Shown in pieces: positions 36,022 through 46,300 of a stretch of DNA of 64,000 nucleotides (the stretch's first letter is position 1; each line of letters opens with the position of its first letter). Both the position numbers and the translations under genes were made by a program. Under the pieces are notes generated by a model. It did no database searches. It had not been told where the DNA came from and worked only from the letters and a program-made list of their open reading frames with translations. The stretch comes from UBA1858 sp963976865. Its GTDB lineage: Bacteria; Pseudomonadota; Gammaproteobacteria; UBA4575. The stretch lies in contig CAXBLY010000004.1 in NCBI GenBank assembly GCA_963976865.1, positions 124,001-188,000 of the forward strand. Direction: 5' to 3'.

Positions 36022-38097
36022 ATGGAGCAAATTTTAAAAATATTGGTGATTGACCAAGATGCAAACAACGCTGACAACATTGTGAGAACAATCAAGTCAT
36101 CCGGGTTTGCGGTGCGCGAAACAATTGTTTCCTCAAAAGAGCAGTTTGAAGAAGTTAAGAATCTGGAAGTAAGTCCTCACATCATTATTCAAACCAATAA
36201 TATTGACGAATTAAGCATTCAAGAAGCACGTGCTTCTTTCATGACTGATACACACGAAACACCAATTGTAGCTCTTTGTGAAGACAGCTCCAGCCAGCAG
36301 GCGCAACTGTTCTCTGCTGGAGCCCATATTGTGTTGCCCTACGATGATCAGGAACAGCTAAAACTGGCAACCTCACGTCTCGCTCAAACTGAATTTTATA
36401 TCCAGGATCTGAAAATACAGGCAGATAACTACAAGGACCTGGATCAGCGCTACAATAAAATACTTAATACTTCTCGCGATGCAATCTGCTACATACATGA
36501 AGGATTACACACATATGCCAATGCATCGTATCTGGAATTATTTGATATTGATGGCACTGAAGATGCCAGCATACTCTCGATTCTTGAACTGGTATCACCT
36601 GAAGATCAATCATCGTTAAAGTCGATTCTAAAAGATGTCAGCAAAAACCGCACATGCGGATCTGCCAGTCTGAATTTCAAGTCAGGTGATGAGTACTTGC
36701 TTACAGATATTGAATACAATCCTGTATTAGTAGAAGGCGAAACCTGTGTACAGTTTGTATTACACATGCAGACTAGCGAATCAAAAGAACTCCAGGAGCA
36801 ACTCAGCTATGTCAGCGAGCGCGATCATGAAACTGGCTTCTTCCACAGAAAGTCTCTGACAGACAAAATTCAGGAGGCCATTGATTCTGCGCAGACTGGA
36901 AACGTTACATCAACATATATTCAGATAGACATTGCCAATATTGATACGATTAAAGATCAATTTGGCATCAGCGCTATAGACAAGCTCGGCTCACACGTGG
37001 CGGAAGCACTTAAAACTGTATGTACTAACGAGGAAGCACTCGGAAAAATTAATGACGAGTCATTTGGCATACTGACTTTAGAAAATGATGAAGACAAACT
37101 GGTAGAATTAGGTGCACGTCTTAGAGATGCAATTGACGACAATCCAGTCACAATCAATAGCCAAAAGATCTCTCCAGAACTTTACATAGGCGCTACAGCA
37201 TTAGATACAAGTCTTAAGAAAGTCGCAGATGCTTTATCTGCAGCTAAATCAGCTTGCGACTACGCCTGGGAGAATGAAATACACGAGCTTTATCTCTTCG
37301 CTAAAGAATCACGTAGCCTCACCGGGACTTTGCTAGATCAAAAATGGACCCAGGAGCTACAGGATGCCATACGTGAAAGCAGATTACTTCTGTTATACCA
37401 GCCAGTTGTCAGCATCACAGGAAAAACAGAGGACCGTTACCAGGTCTATACACAACTAGTCAGTAAAGAAGGTGCAAAAATATCAGTAGCCGAATTACTG
37501 CCAAGTATAGAACGCTCTGGTGTATCAGCCATGCTTGATCGCTGGGTCGTAACCACCGCACTGAAAAAACTTGCAGAGCATACGGATAAAAGCCCGGATT
37601 CCCAGTTTTTTATAAAATTAACAACTGGTGCTTTGAATGACCAGCAATTCGCACCCTGGCTTGAAAAAGAATGTAAAAGCAATAATGTTGATCCATTCAG
37701 ACTCGTATTTGACCTGCGCGAAGAAAGTATTGTCAGTCACTTAAAAGATGCGCGCGAATTTGCAGCCCAGTTACAGAAACTTGGATGTCAGATTGCTATT
37801 GATGCATTTGGTATCAGTCAGGAACCAGAAAAAATTCTATCAATGATTCCTGCCAGTTATCTAAAATTAAGCTTCCAGCTAATGGCCAGTCTCAAGAATG
37901 GCGACAAGGAACGCATTGAGGATATTAAGCACATCTGCGAACAAGCGAAGCAAAAAAACACCATGACAATCGCTCCTTTTGTTGAATCCGCAGAATCTTT
38001 ATCCCAAATCTGGTCAATCAGTATTGATTTTGTCAGCGGCGACTTTTTCCGTGAACCGAATGAGAATTTAGGCTACGACTTCTCTAGCGCAGCATAA
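36022..38097 (+). CDS. fimX: FimX-like protein with degenerate GGDEF and EAL domains
   Basis: 691 residues arranged REC-like (about 5-125), linker helix, PAS (about 150-250), GGDEF-like (about 265-430) and EAL-like (about 440-690), the FimX layout. The receiver lacks an obvious acceptor Asp. The cyclase motif reads NDESF (344-348), not GGDEF. The EAL signature is replaced by QVYTQL (474-479), and the later DDFG motif reads IDAFG. Both activities are therefore probably lost, leaving a c-di-GMP sensor that promotes type IV pilus assembly, as known for Pseudomonas and Xanthomonas FimX. It is 30 nt after the FimW-like gene. Another inactive GGDEF-EAL protein is the alternative. Confidence 0.78.
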   Translation: MEQILKILVIDQDANNADNIVRTIKSSGFAVRETIVSSKEQFEEVKNLEVSPHIIIQTNNIDELSIQEARASFMTDTHETPIVALCEDSSSQQAQLFSAGAHIVLPYDDQEQLKLATSRLAQTEFYIQDLKIQADNYKDLDQRYNKILNTSRDAICYIHEGLHTYANASYLELFDIDGTEDASILSILELVSPEDQSSLKSILKDVSKNRTCGSASLNFKSGDEYLLTDIEYNPVLVEGETCVQFVLHMQTSESKELQEQLSYVSERDHETGFFHRKSLTDKIQEAIDSAQTGNVTSTYIQIDIANIDTIKDQFGISAIDKLGSHVAEALKTVCTNEEALGKINDESFGILTLENDEDKLVELGARLRDAIDDNPVTINSQKISPELYIGATALDTSLKKVADALSAAKSACDYAWENEIHELYLFAKESRSLTGTLLDQKWTQELQDAIRESRLLLLYQPVVSITGKTEDRYQVYTQLVSKEGAKISVAELLPSIERSGVSAMLDRWVVTTALKKLAEHTDKSPDSQFFIKLTTGALNDQQFAPWLEKECKSNNVDPFRLVFDLREESIVSHLKDAREFAAQLQKLGCQIAIDAFGISQEPEKILSMIPASYLKLSFQLMASLKNGDKERIEDIKHICEQAKQKNTMTIAPFVESAESLSQIWSISIDFVSGDFFREPNENLGYDFSSAA

Positions 38098-38100
38098 GCA

Positions 38101-38985
38101 CTAACTATTTTCCAGTGCATTAATACGTTTCTCCAGTGGTGGATGCGACATAAGCAACTTCTGCAGCCCGCCTTTAATCCCACCTGATATTCCAAATGCA
38201 GCCAATTCTCCCGGTAAATTTTCCGGTTCATGCACAGATTGCAATCTGCGTAATGCTGCGATCATATTTTGCTTGCCAGCGAGTTCTGCTCCGCCCGTGT
38301 CTGCACGAAATTCGCGTCGTCGTGAAAACCACTTGGCAATGATTGCAGCAAGGATACCTAACACCACTTCAGCGACAATACTTCCAATCCAGTAGCCGGG
38401 GCCTATCCCGCGTTCAATCTTAAACACTGCACGATCAATCAGCATGCCAATAATACGCGAAAACAAAATCACAAAAGTATTCAACACACCCTGCAGTAAC
38501 CCCATCGTCACCATGTCCCCATTAGCCACGTGACTGACCTCATGTCCCAGAACAGCTTCCACTTCATTGGAAGACATTGATTGAAGCAAGCCTGTGCTTA
38601 CAGCAACCAAAGCGTCGTTCTTATTCATTCCTGTAGCAAACGCATTGGGTTGAGGAGACTGAAACACGCCGACTTCAGGCATTCCAATTCCCGCCTGTTC
38701 TGCTTGTCGGCGAACAGTTTCTACCAGCCAGCGCTCACTGTCATTTTGCGGCGACTCTATCACCTGCACACCCATACTTTTTTTTGCCATCCATTTGGAA
38801 ATAGCCAGTGAAACAAACGATCCACCAAATCCCATGACCAGCGCCATAATCAATAGACCGTTAATCTGCCCTGCCATCCCCTGCTCGGCTAACCATGCAT
38901 CAATACCAAGCACTCGTGACGAAACACTCAGCACGGCTAATACACCAAAATTTGCCGCTAAAAATAACCCTATACGTGAAAGCAT
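38101..38985 (-). CDS. htpX: Membrane-bound zinc protease HtpX
   Basis: M48 family heat-shock metalloprotease of the inner membrane that degrades misfolded membrane proteins. The zinc motif HEVSH is at 148-152 (ligands His148 and His152, catalytic Glu149), and the third ligand is in the REFRAD block. Transmembrane segments lie near 5-22, 41-62, 158-178 and 195-215. Length is 294 residues. It is convergent with fimX with only 3 nt between stops, leaving no room for a separate terminator. Confidence 0.96.
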   Translation of the reverse strand: MLSRIGLFLAANFGVLAVLSVSSRVLGIDAWLAEQGMAGQINGLLIMALVMGFGGSFVSLAISKWMAKKSMGVQVIESPQNDSERWLVETVRRQAEQAGIGMPEVGVFQSPQPNAFATGMNKNDALVAVSTGLLQSMSSNEVEAVLGHEVSHVANGDMVTMGLLQGVLNTFVILFSRIIGMLIDRAVFKIERGIGPGYWIGSIVAEVVLGILAAIIAKWFSRRREFRADTGGAELAGKQNMIAALRRLQSVHEPENLPGELAAFGISGGIKGGLQKLLMSHPPLEKRINALENS

Positions 38986-39083
38986 GATTACCTCTTATTC
39001 AATGGACAATTAAAATTACAATGCTGCTAGGCATTAAAGATAGTGCTAATTTATGACAAATCAACCCTGAATAGTTCATCAAA

Positions 39084-41345
39084 TCACTCTGAGGAATAAT
39101 CAACTAGCAAACGATCAACAGCACGATAGCCTCTGGGCAGCTTGAGTCCACGTCTGCCACGTTCACCAGCATACTCATCGACCTCGCCTCCCTTCATTAC
39201 TTTATGTTTCTTGCCGCAATATAGAGTCAGCGCTTCTCCATCCTGAACAAGACATACATGAGCAACTCTCTCTTCGCCAGCTTTCAGTTTAGCGGCAGGT
39301 ATATTAATGAATTTAATGCCCTTGCCTTTAGACATTAATGGAAATTCTGCGAGTTCTGTGACCAGCATATATCCTTCAGAGCCGACAGCAACAATCCAGT
39401 CATCTTCGTGGGAACGCACCAGCACAGGTGGTAATACTTTTGCTCCAACTGGCACATTCAAGATTCGCTTACCGGACTTATTGCGTGAATACAGATTTTC
39501 CAGCTTACACACAAACCCATAACCAAAGTCAGTTGCAAGAAAGTATAAATTATTCGGATCACCAAGCATGACACCAGCAAAACTCGCGCCATCTGCAGGA
39601 TTAAATCTGGCCGCCAACGATTCACCTTGCCCGCGCGCTGAAGGCAAACTATGCGCTGGCAGTGTATAAGCCTTACCCTGAGAATCCAGGAATACTGCCA
39701 TCTGATTACTCTTCCCCATGGCATGCGATTGATACTGATCTCCCGTCTTATAATTCATCTCCACAGGATCAACTTCATGGCCTTTTGCTGCTCGCACCCA
39801 GCCACGTTGCGACAATATTACTGTCGTCAACTCCGCAGGCATTAACTGCGTTTCATCTAACTGCTGGGCTGTGGCTCGACTGACAATAGCAGACCGTCTT
39901 TCATCACCATAAGTTTCCGCATCTTCCAGTAATTCACTGCGAATAAGTTTTTTAAGACGTGCTTTTGAACCCAGAGTTTTCTCCAGGGTCTCTTTTTCTT
40001 TAGTCAGTTCTTTTGATTCCGCCTTGATTTTGATTTCTTCAAGTTTCGCCAGACGTCTTAGTTTGATTTCAAGAATAGCTTCAGTCTGAATATCACTGAG
40101 CTTAAAGCGTTTCATCATTACTGCCTTGGGCTCATCTTCCTCACGTATAATTGCAATAATCTCATCAATATTGAGATACGCTATCAGCAATCCTTCCAGA
40201 ATATGCAGTCGTTCATTGACACGATCCAAGCGCCACTGCAATCGTCGCGTGACTGTATGAGTTCTGAATTCCAGCCATTCCTGTAAAAGAGAACGCAAAT
40301 CTTTTACTTGCGGACGTCCGTTGATACCAATGACATTCATGTTTACCCGGTAGGTACGCTCCAGGTCTGTCGTTGCAAACAAATGCAGCATCAGTGTTTC
40401 CACGTCAACGCGATTGCTTCTTGGCACAATCACCAACCTCACAGGATTTTCATGATCAGACTCGTCTCGCAAGTCTTCGACCATAGGCAGTTTTTTAGCA
40501 TTCATTTGCTGGGCAATCTGCTCTAGAACACGTGCACCAGATACCTGGTACGGCAACGCATTTATGATTATTCCATCAGTTTCCTGCTCATACACTGCAC
40601 GCATACGGACCTGGCCATTACCCGTTTCATAAATGTTCTTAATTTCATCCGGGTTAGAAATTATTTCCGCCTCAGTGGGATAATCCGGCCCATGGATATG
40701 CTCACACAGATCGCTGATGGTAGCTTTAGGGTCGTCCAGTAAACGAATGCAGGCAGATACGACTTCCCGAATATTATGAGGAGGTATATCTGTCGACATG
40801 CCCACTGCAATTCCCATCCCGCCATTGAGCAAAATATTTGGCAGGCGTGCAGGCAAAACAACTGGCTCCTGTAACGTACCATCAAAATTCGCTGTCCAGT
40901 CAACTGTTCCCTGACCCAATTCCTGAAGCAGTGATTTTGCGTAAGGTGTCAATCGGGATTCGGTGTATCTCATCGCTGCAAAAGATTTTGGATCGTCGGT
41001 TGAACCCCAGTTTCCCTGACCTTGCACCAATGGATAACGATAAGAAAATGGCTGCGCCATAAGCACCATGGCTTCATAGCATGCCGAATCACCATGAGGA
41101 TGGAATTTACCTATCACATCACCCACTGTACGCGCTGATTTTTTAGGCTTTGATGTAGCTGACAATCCCAATTCTGACATAGCGTACACAATTCTGCGCT
41201 GCACTGGCTTTAAACCATCACCAATTTGCGGAAGTGCACGATCAAGAATGACATACATCGAATAATCGAGATAGGCTTTCTCCGAGAATGCATGCAGAGC
41301 GACGCGTTCTACGTCACCATAATCAAATTCAAAATTATCACTCAT
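39084..41345 (-). CDS. parC: DNA topoisomerase IV subunit A
   Basis: Cleaves and rejoins DNA in the ParC2ParE2 decatenase. The catalytic Tyr is Tyr127 (AMRYTESRL). The quinolone-determining positions equivalent to E. coli Ser80 and Glu84 are Ser87 and Glu91, the sensitive-type residues. A coiled-coil tower region precedes the C-terminal beta-pinwheel domain. The length of 753 residues matches ParC rather than the longer GyrA, and the next gene upstream is parE. Confidence 0.97.
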   Translation of the reverse strand: MSDNFEFDYGDVERVALHAFSEKAYLDYSMYVILDRALPQIGDGLKPVQRRIVYAMSELGLSATSKPKKSARTVGDVIGKFHPHGDSACYEAMVLMAQPFSYRYPLVQGQGNWGSTDDPKSFAAMRYTESRLTPYAKSLLQELGQGTVDWTANFDGTLQEPVVLPARLPNILLNGGMGIAVGMSTDIPPHNIREVVSACIRLLDDPKATISDLCEHIHGPDYPTEAEIISNPDEIKNIYETGNGQVRMRAVYEQETDGIIINALPYQVSGARVLEQIAQQMNAKKLPMVEDLRDESDHENPVRLVIVPRSNRVDVETLMLHLFATTDLERTYRVNMNVIGINGRPQVKDLRSLLQEWLEFRTHTVTRRLQWRLDRVNERLHILEGLLIAYLNIDEIIAIIREEDEPKAVMMKRFKLSDIQTEAILEIKLRRLAKLEEIKIKAESKELTKEKETLEKTLGSKARLKKLIRSELLEDAETYGDERRSAIVSRATAQQLDETQLMPAELTTVILSQRGWVRAAKGHEVDPVEMNYKTGDQYQSHAMGKSNQMAVFLDSQGKAYTLPAHSLPSARGQGESLAARFNPADGASFAGVMLGDPNNLYFLATDFGYGFVCKLENLYSRNKSGKRILNVPVGAKVLPPVLVRSHEDDWIVAVGSEGYMLVTELAEFPLMSKGKGIKFINIPAAKLKAGEERVAHVCLVQDGEALTLYCGKKHKVMKGGEVDEYAGERGRRGLKLPRGYRAVDRLLVDYSSE

Positions 41346-41368
41346 TGTTAATCCAAGATTTCAAAATG

Positions 41369-43255
41369 TTATATTTCAGCCAGGTTGCCTTTCTTTTCCA
41401 GCCAGGCTTTTCGCCCCTGAATGTTCTTTTTACCTAACAGCATATCCATGATTTTATAGGTATCATCTCCAGACTCTATCGTTAACTGCACCAGGCGGCG
41501 ACTATCTGGAGAAATCGTGGATTCCCGCAGCTGACTGGGATTCATTTCTCCCAAACCCTTAAACCGGGTGACATTGACTTTGCCTTTTTTCTTTTCAGCC
41601 GAGATTCTATCTTCAATACCCTGTCTCTCTGCATCATCCAACGCATAAAATACTTCTTTCCCCACATCAATCCTGAACAATGGCGGCATCGCAATATAAA
41701 CATGACCAGCATCAATTAAAGCAGGAAAATGGCGTAGAAACAGTGCACATAACAGTGTTGCTATATGCAAACCATCCGAGTCCGCATCAGCCAGTACACA
41801 TATTTTTCCATAACGTAACTTGCTAAGGTCTGAATCACCCGGATCAACACCCATCGCAATTGCAATATCGTGTACTTCCTGCGATGCCAGCACCTGATCT
41901 GAAGCAACTTCCCAACTATTTAGAATCTTTCCACGCAGTGGCATAATAGCCTGAAACTCTCTGTCTCGCGCTTGCTTTGCCGAACCTCCCGCAGAATCAC
42001 CTTCAACCAAAAACAGTTCTGTTCGCGTAACGTCCTGTGACGCACAATCTGCCAGCTTACCCGGCAATGCTGGACCCGCGGTGACTCTTTTGCGCACTAC
42101 TTTTTTAATAGCGCGCAGCCTCTTTTCTGCATTGCGAATAATTAACTGCGCCAGTGCTTCGCCGGTTTCAACATTCTGATGCAACCACATACCAACAGCG
42201 TCTTTAACCACGCCTGATACGAAGGCTGCACTTTCACGCGAACCAAGTCGTTCTTTTGTTTGGCCTGCAAATTGTGGATCCTGCATTTTAACTGAAAGCA
42301 CATAAGCAAGCTGTTGCCAAACATCATCCGGCGCGATTTTAACACCACGTGGTGTCAGTTTGCGTGTATCACAAAATTCTCTTAACGCATCCGTCAGGCC
42401 GGTACGCAAACCATTAACATGGGTGCCGCCCTGTACTGTAGGGATTAAATTGACATAGCTTTCTGCGATCCACTCACTACCTTCCTCCACCCATGTCAGC
42501 GCCCATTCTGCGGCTTCATTGTCTGATGAGAAGTTTCCATATACGGGCTTCAACGGAAGCAGTGTCATCCCCTCCAGTTCAGACAGCAAGTAATCGCTTA
42601 TGCCATCTTCATAAAACCATTCGGTTTCTTCGTTTTTGGCAATATCTTTAAATCGAATGTGCAAACCAGGGCAAAGTACTGCTTTTGCACGAAGCAGGTG
42701 AACTAGTTTAGGAACTGAGTAATTAACGCTATCAAAATATTTTTTATCCGGCCAAAAGCGGATAGTGGTACCTGTCGTTCGCTTGGCAACTGTGCCAATC
42801 TGCTTGAGTGGTGAAGCCTTATCACCATTGGCAAATGACATGTTATATTCCTTGCCATCTCTTCGGACAGTCACTTCAACACGCTCAGACAGGGCATTAA
42901 CGACCGAAATCCCTACACCATGGAGGCCTCCGGAGAACTGATAATTCTTGTTGGAGAATTTACCACCAGCATGCAAAGTAGTCATAATGACCTCCACCCC
43001 TGGTTTTTTTAATTCCGGGTGTTTATCCACCGGCATACCACGACCGTTATCAATAACCTCCAGAGAACCATCCTTAAATAGACTGACTTCTATACTTGTG
43101 GCATAACCGGCAATGGCCTCATCCACACTATTATCTATAATTTCTTGTGCTAAGTGGTTTGGACGGGCAGTATCGGTATACATTCCCGGGCGTTTTCGCA
43201 CAGGGTCCAGGCCGCTCAATACTTCAATAGCGGCGGCATCATACTGTTTAGACAT
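41369..43255 (-). CDS. parE: DNA topoisomerase IV subunit B
   Basis: ATPase subunit of topoisomerase IV. The GHKL ATP site has EIIDNSVDEA (38-47), DNGRGMPVD and GGLHGVGISVVNAL. The TOPRIM domain has LVEGDSAGGSAKQARDR and DADSDGLHIATLL. The 628-residue length is ParE-like; GyrB would usually be longer in this class. parE is 23 nt upstream of parC and cotranscribed. Its 5' end faces the divergent AddA-like gene across 98 nt. Confidence 0.97.
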   Translation of the reverse strand: MSKQYDAAAIEVLSGLDPVRKRPGMYTDTARPNHLAQEIIDNSVDEAIAGYATSIEVSLFKDGSLEVIDNGRGMPVDKHPELKKPGVEVIMTTLHAGGKFSNKNYQFSGGLHGVGISVVNALSERVEVTVRRDGKEYNMSFANGDKASPLKQIGTVAKRTTGTTIRFWPDKKYFDSVNYSVPKLVHLLRAKAVLCPGLHIRFKDIAKNEETEWFYEDGISDYLLSELEGMTLLPLKPVYGNFSSDNEAAEWALTWVEEGSEWIAESYVNLIPTVQGGTHVNGLRTGLTDALREFCDTRKLTPRGVKIAPDDVWQQLAYVLSVKMQDPQFAGQTKERLGSRESAAFVSGVVKDAVGMWLHQNVETGEALAQLIIRNAEKRLRAIKKVVRKRVTAGPALPGKLADCASQDVTRTELFLVEGDSAGGSAKQARDREFQAIMPLRGKILNSWEVASDQVLASQEVHDIAIAMGVDPGDSDLSKLRYGKICVLADADSDGLHIATLLCALFLRHFPALIDAGHVYIAMPPLFRIDVGKEVFYALDDAERQGIEDRISAEKKKGKVNVTRFKGLGEMNPSQLRESTISPDSRRLVQLTIESGDDTYKIMDMLLGKKNIQGRKAWLEKKGNLAEI

Positions 43256-43353
43256 AAATTAAAATCAAAAGGAAATATTCGTTAAAGCAATAGTGCTTGA
43301 AGAGAACGCATTCTATATGAAACCGGCTTGCAGCAAAAATTTCTTATCAAATC

Positions 43354-46300
43354 ATGACTAACCTAGATAGTTCCACCCATCCCAGGAACAACGCCAATGT
43401 GTTTGCATCAGCTGGTTCAGGCAAGACGTGGTTACTAATCACTCGAATCTGTCGATTGTTGCTGGCAGGCGCTGAGCCACAGCAGATACTGGCTATTACA
43501 TTTACACGCAAAAGTGCTGCTGAAATGCGTTCTCGATTATTCGAGAAACTCGAAGCATGGTCAGTGATGAGCGAGTCCGAGCTAGGCGCTGAGTTATCCG
43601 CTATCAGTGAAATTTCTGACAGTGCCACCCTGGAGAGAGCCAGAGGCTTATATGAAAAACTTCTCTTTTCAGATCAAGCCATACGTATTAGTACGTTTCA
43701 TGCATTTTGCGAAGAAATCATTCGCGCGTTTCCCCTGGAAAGTGAACTGCCCACGACTTTTGAGTTAACAGAACACTCCCATGTCTATGCCAATCAGGCG
43801 TGGCAACGATTGTTATCAGCTAGCGAACAGCCAGGCAAGGCAGCACTGCGCAAGTCGATGCATACCTTGTTTGATTTCTGCTTTGGCCTTAATGGCACTA
43901 AAACAGCACTACTAGGTTTCTTAAATGCTCGCAGCGAGTGGCGCGCATATACTAAACAGGCTAAAGACACTGTCACTTTTGCTCATGATGTGCTGATCAA
44001 AAAAACAGGCAATGTACAGGAAGACGACTATCAAACCTGGCTTGAGGATAAAGATTTTTTACAGTCACTAAAAGAGTATTGTCAAATACTGCGCCTGAGT
44101 CCGGCTAAGACTTATCAGAACTGGGCAGACAATATTGAACCACTATTATCTTCTCGGAATCATGATACAGATGCCTGTCTATCAGTCATGCAGGCTACAT
44201 TCCTGACCAGGGAAAACAAACCTCGCAAACTCACCATCAGTAAAGCCTGGCATAAATTAATCAGTCAACAGCAGTCTGAGTTTCTCATTCAGGCTCATCA
44301 CACGTTTTGCGAGAAGACATTAAATATTCTTGCCAGCCGCATTCACACACATTATTTAAATGCAAATCACGCCTGGTTTTATGCGGGCAGAGAACTGTTG
44401 CAGCAATATCAGCACGTAAAATTTGAGCATGGTGTGATTGATTTTAATGATCTGGAGTGGGAAACCTATCGCTTACTTCAGCAGGAAGATCACGCATTAT
44501 GGGTGCAATATAAATTAGGCCAGCGAATCTGTCATTTCCTGGTCGATGAATTTCAGGATACCAACCCAATCCAGTGGCAGTTACTAAAGCCATTAATAGA
44601 ATCTTCACATGATCAACATCAGACGCAAACCAGCAGTCTGTTTTTAGTGGGTGATATAAAACAGTCTATCTATCGTTTCCGTGGCGCCAACCCAGAGATT
44701 CAAACATTAGCCTCAGAGTGGTCACAACAGCAATTAAAAAGCAAACAATTAAGCAATGATCATTCCTGGCGCTCATCACCAGCAATCATAAATTTTGTTA
44801 ATCAGTTATTTTCACACCCATCTTTGTCTGAACACTTCTGCGCTTTTCAGGCCCACACATGCCAGCATCAAAATCGCTGGGGCTTTGTAAAAATTCACCC
44901 ATTGATTGAAATCGAAGACAAACAGGATCAGCATGAATTCCGCCAGCCTCTACTCACTCCTCGTGAAAACAGTGAAGTAACAGCCCATTATCGTGAAGGC
45001 GTACTGATTGCGAAAGAAATCACTCGACTCATCAACAGCGACACGCCAATTTATGATGGCAAACAAATACGCCCTGCTGTGTTTAATGATATTTTGATAT
45101 TAACGCGCACACGCTCCCATCTGGACGAACTTAAAGCCGGCCTGGTGAGTGCATCAATACCTATCCATGCAAACGATGCAACTCGCCTGCTAGACTATCT
45201 GGAAATAAAAGATATGCTTGCGTTGCTAACGACGCTGATTGACCCGTATGACGACCTGGCTTTCACGCACCTGTTATCCAGCCCTGTTTTCAATATTGAT
45301 GAACAGCTCCTCATTGAAATTCAAAAAATTCATGCTGACACATGGAAACAGAAATTGGATATGCTTACAGCTGAATCGGGATCTACCCATCCTTTACATA
45401 GCGTTAATACTGCTCTCTACGAGTGGAAACAAATTGCAGACCGCATACCAGTCCATGACTTGCTAAATTATATATTCTCAAGCTGGAATATACTTGATCG
45501 CTATCGCGCGGCGATTAGCAATGCAGAATCTCAGCACGTTTGTGGTCGACTCAATCAGTTTTTACAGCAAAGTCTGGAAATAGAAAGTGGTCGATACTCA
45601 AGCATCGCCCGATTTTTACGAAAATTAAAAGAAACCAATCCTGAAGCGCTATTTATCAGCGACAACACAAATACCAATGCTGTAGAAATCATGACAGTGC
45701 ATGGCTCCAAAGGCCTGGAAGCACCCATCGTATTTATCGCCGATAGCGGACCAAGCACTGAACCTCCTGAGCAGTTCAATACTATCACTCACTGGCCTGC
45801 GACTTCAGAAACACCGAATATTTTTATGCTCGGCTGTAAAAAAAGCATAATGAGCCATACTGCTCTACAGCTTAAGGAGGAAATTAATCAATCCAGCAAC
45901 GAAAGTCTAAATTTGCTATACGTAGCATTAACACGTGCAAAACAGATTCTCATTATGACCGGTGTAAATGCACAACGAAGTTCGCAGGAAGGTTGGCATG
46001 CTCAATGCAGAACAGCCTTAGACATCGATGAGGAAAGCACTGAAGCATGGTTTTACGAGCATCACACCAAACCTGAACTGGATGCCTGTGAGTCACATGC
46101 TCCTGTCTCAATCGAAATATCCAATGACTACACAGATCTATTTTCACCGATCACGGAATCAACGACAAATTCTGTTACACCGGAGCAAGCAGGCAATGAA
46201 GCACTGGAAGGAACACTTATTCACAAGCTGCTGGAAGTTTTAACACAATCACCTGGCATTAATGATCAGGCGTTATTGAATAGAGTGAATTTAGAAGCGA

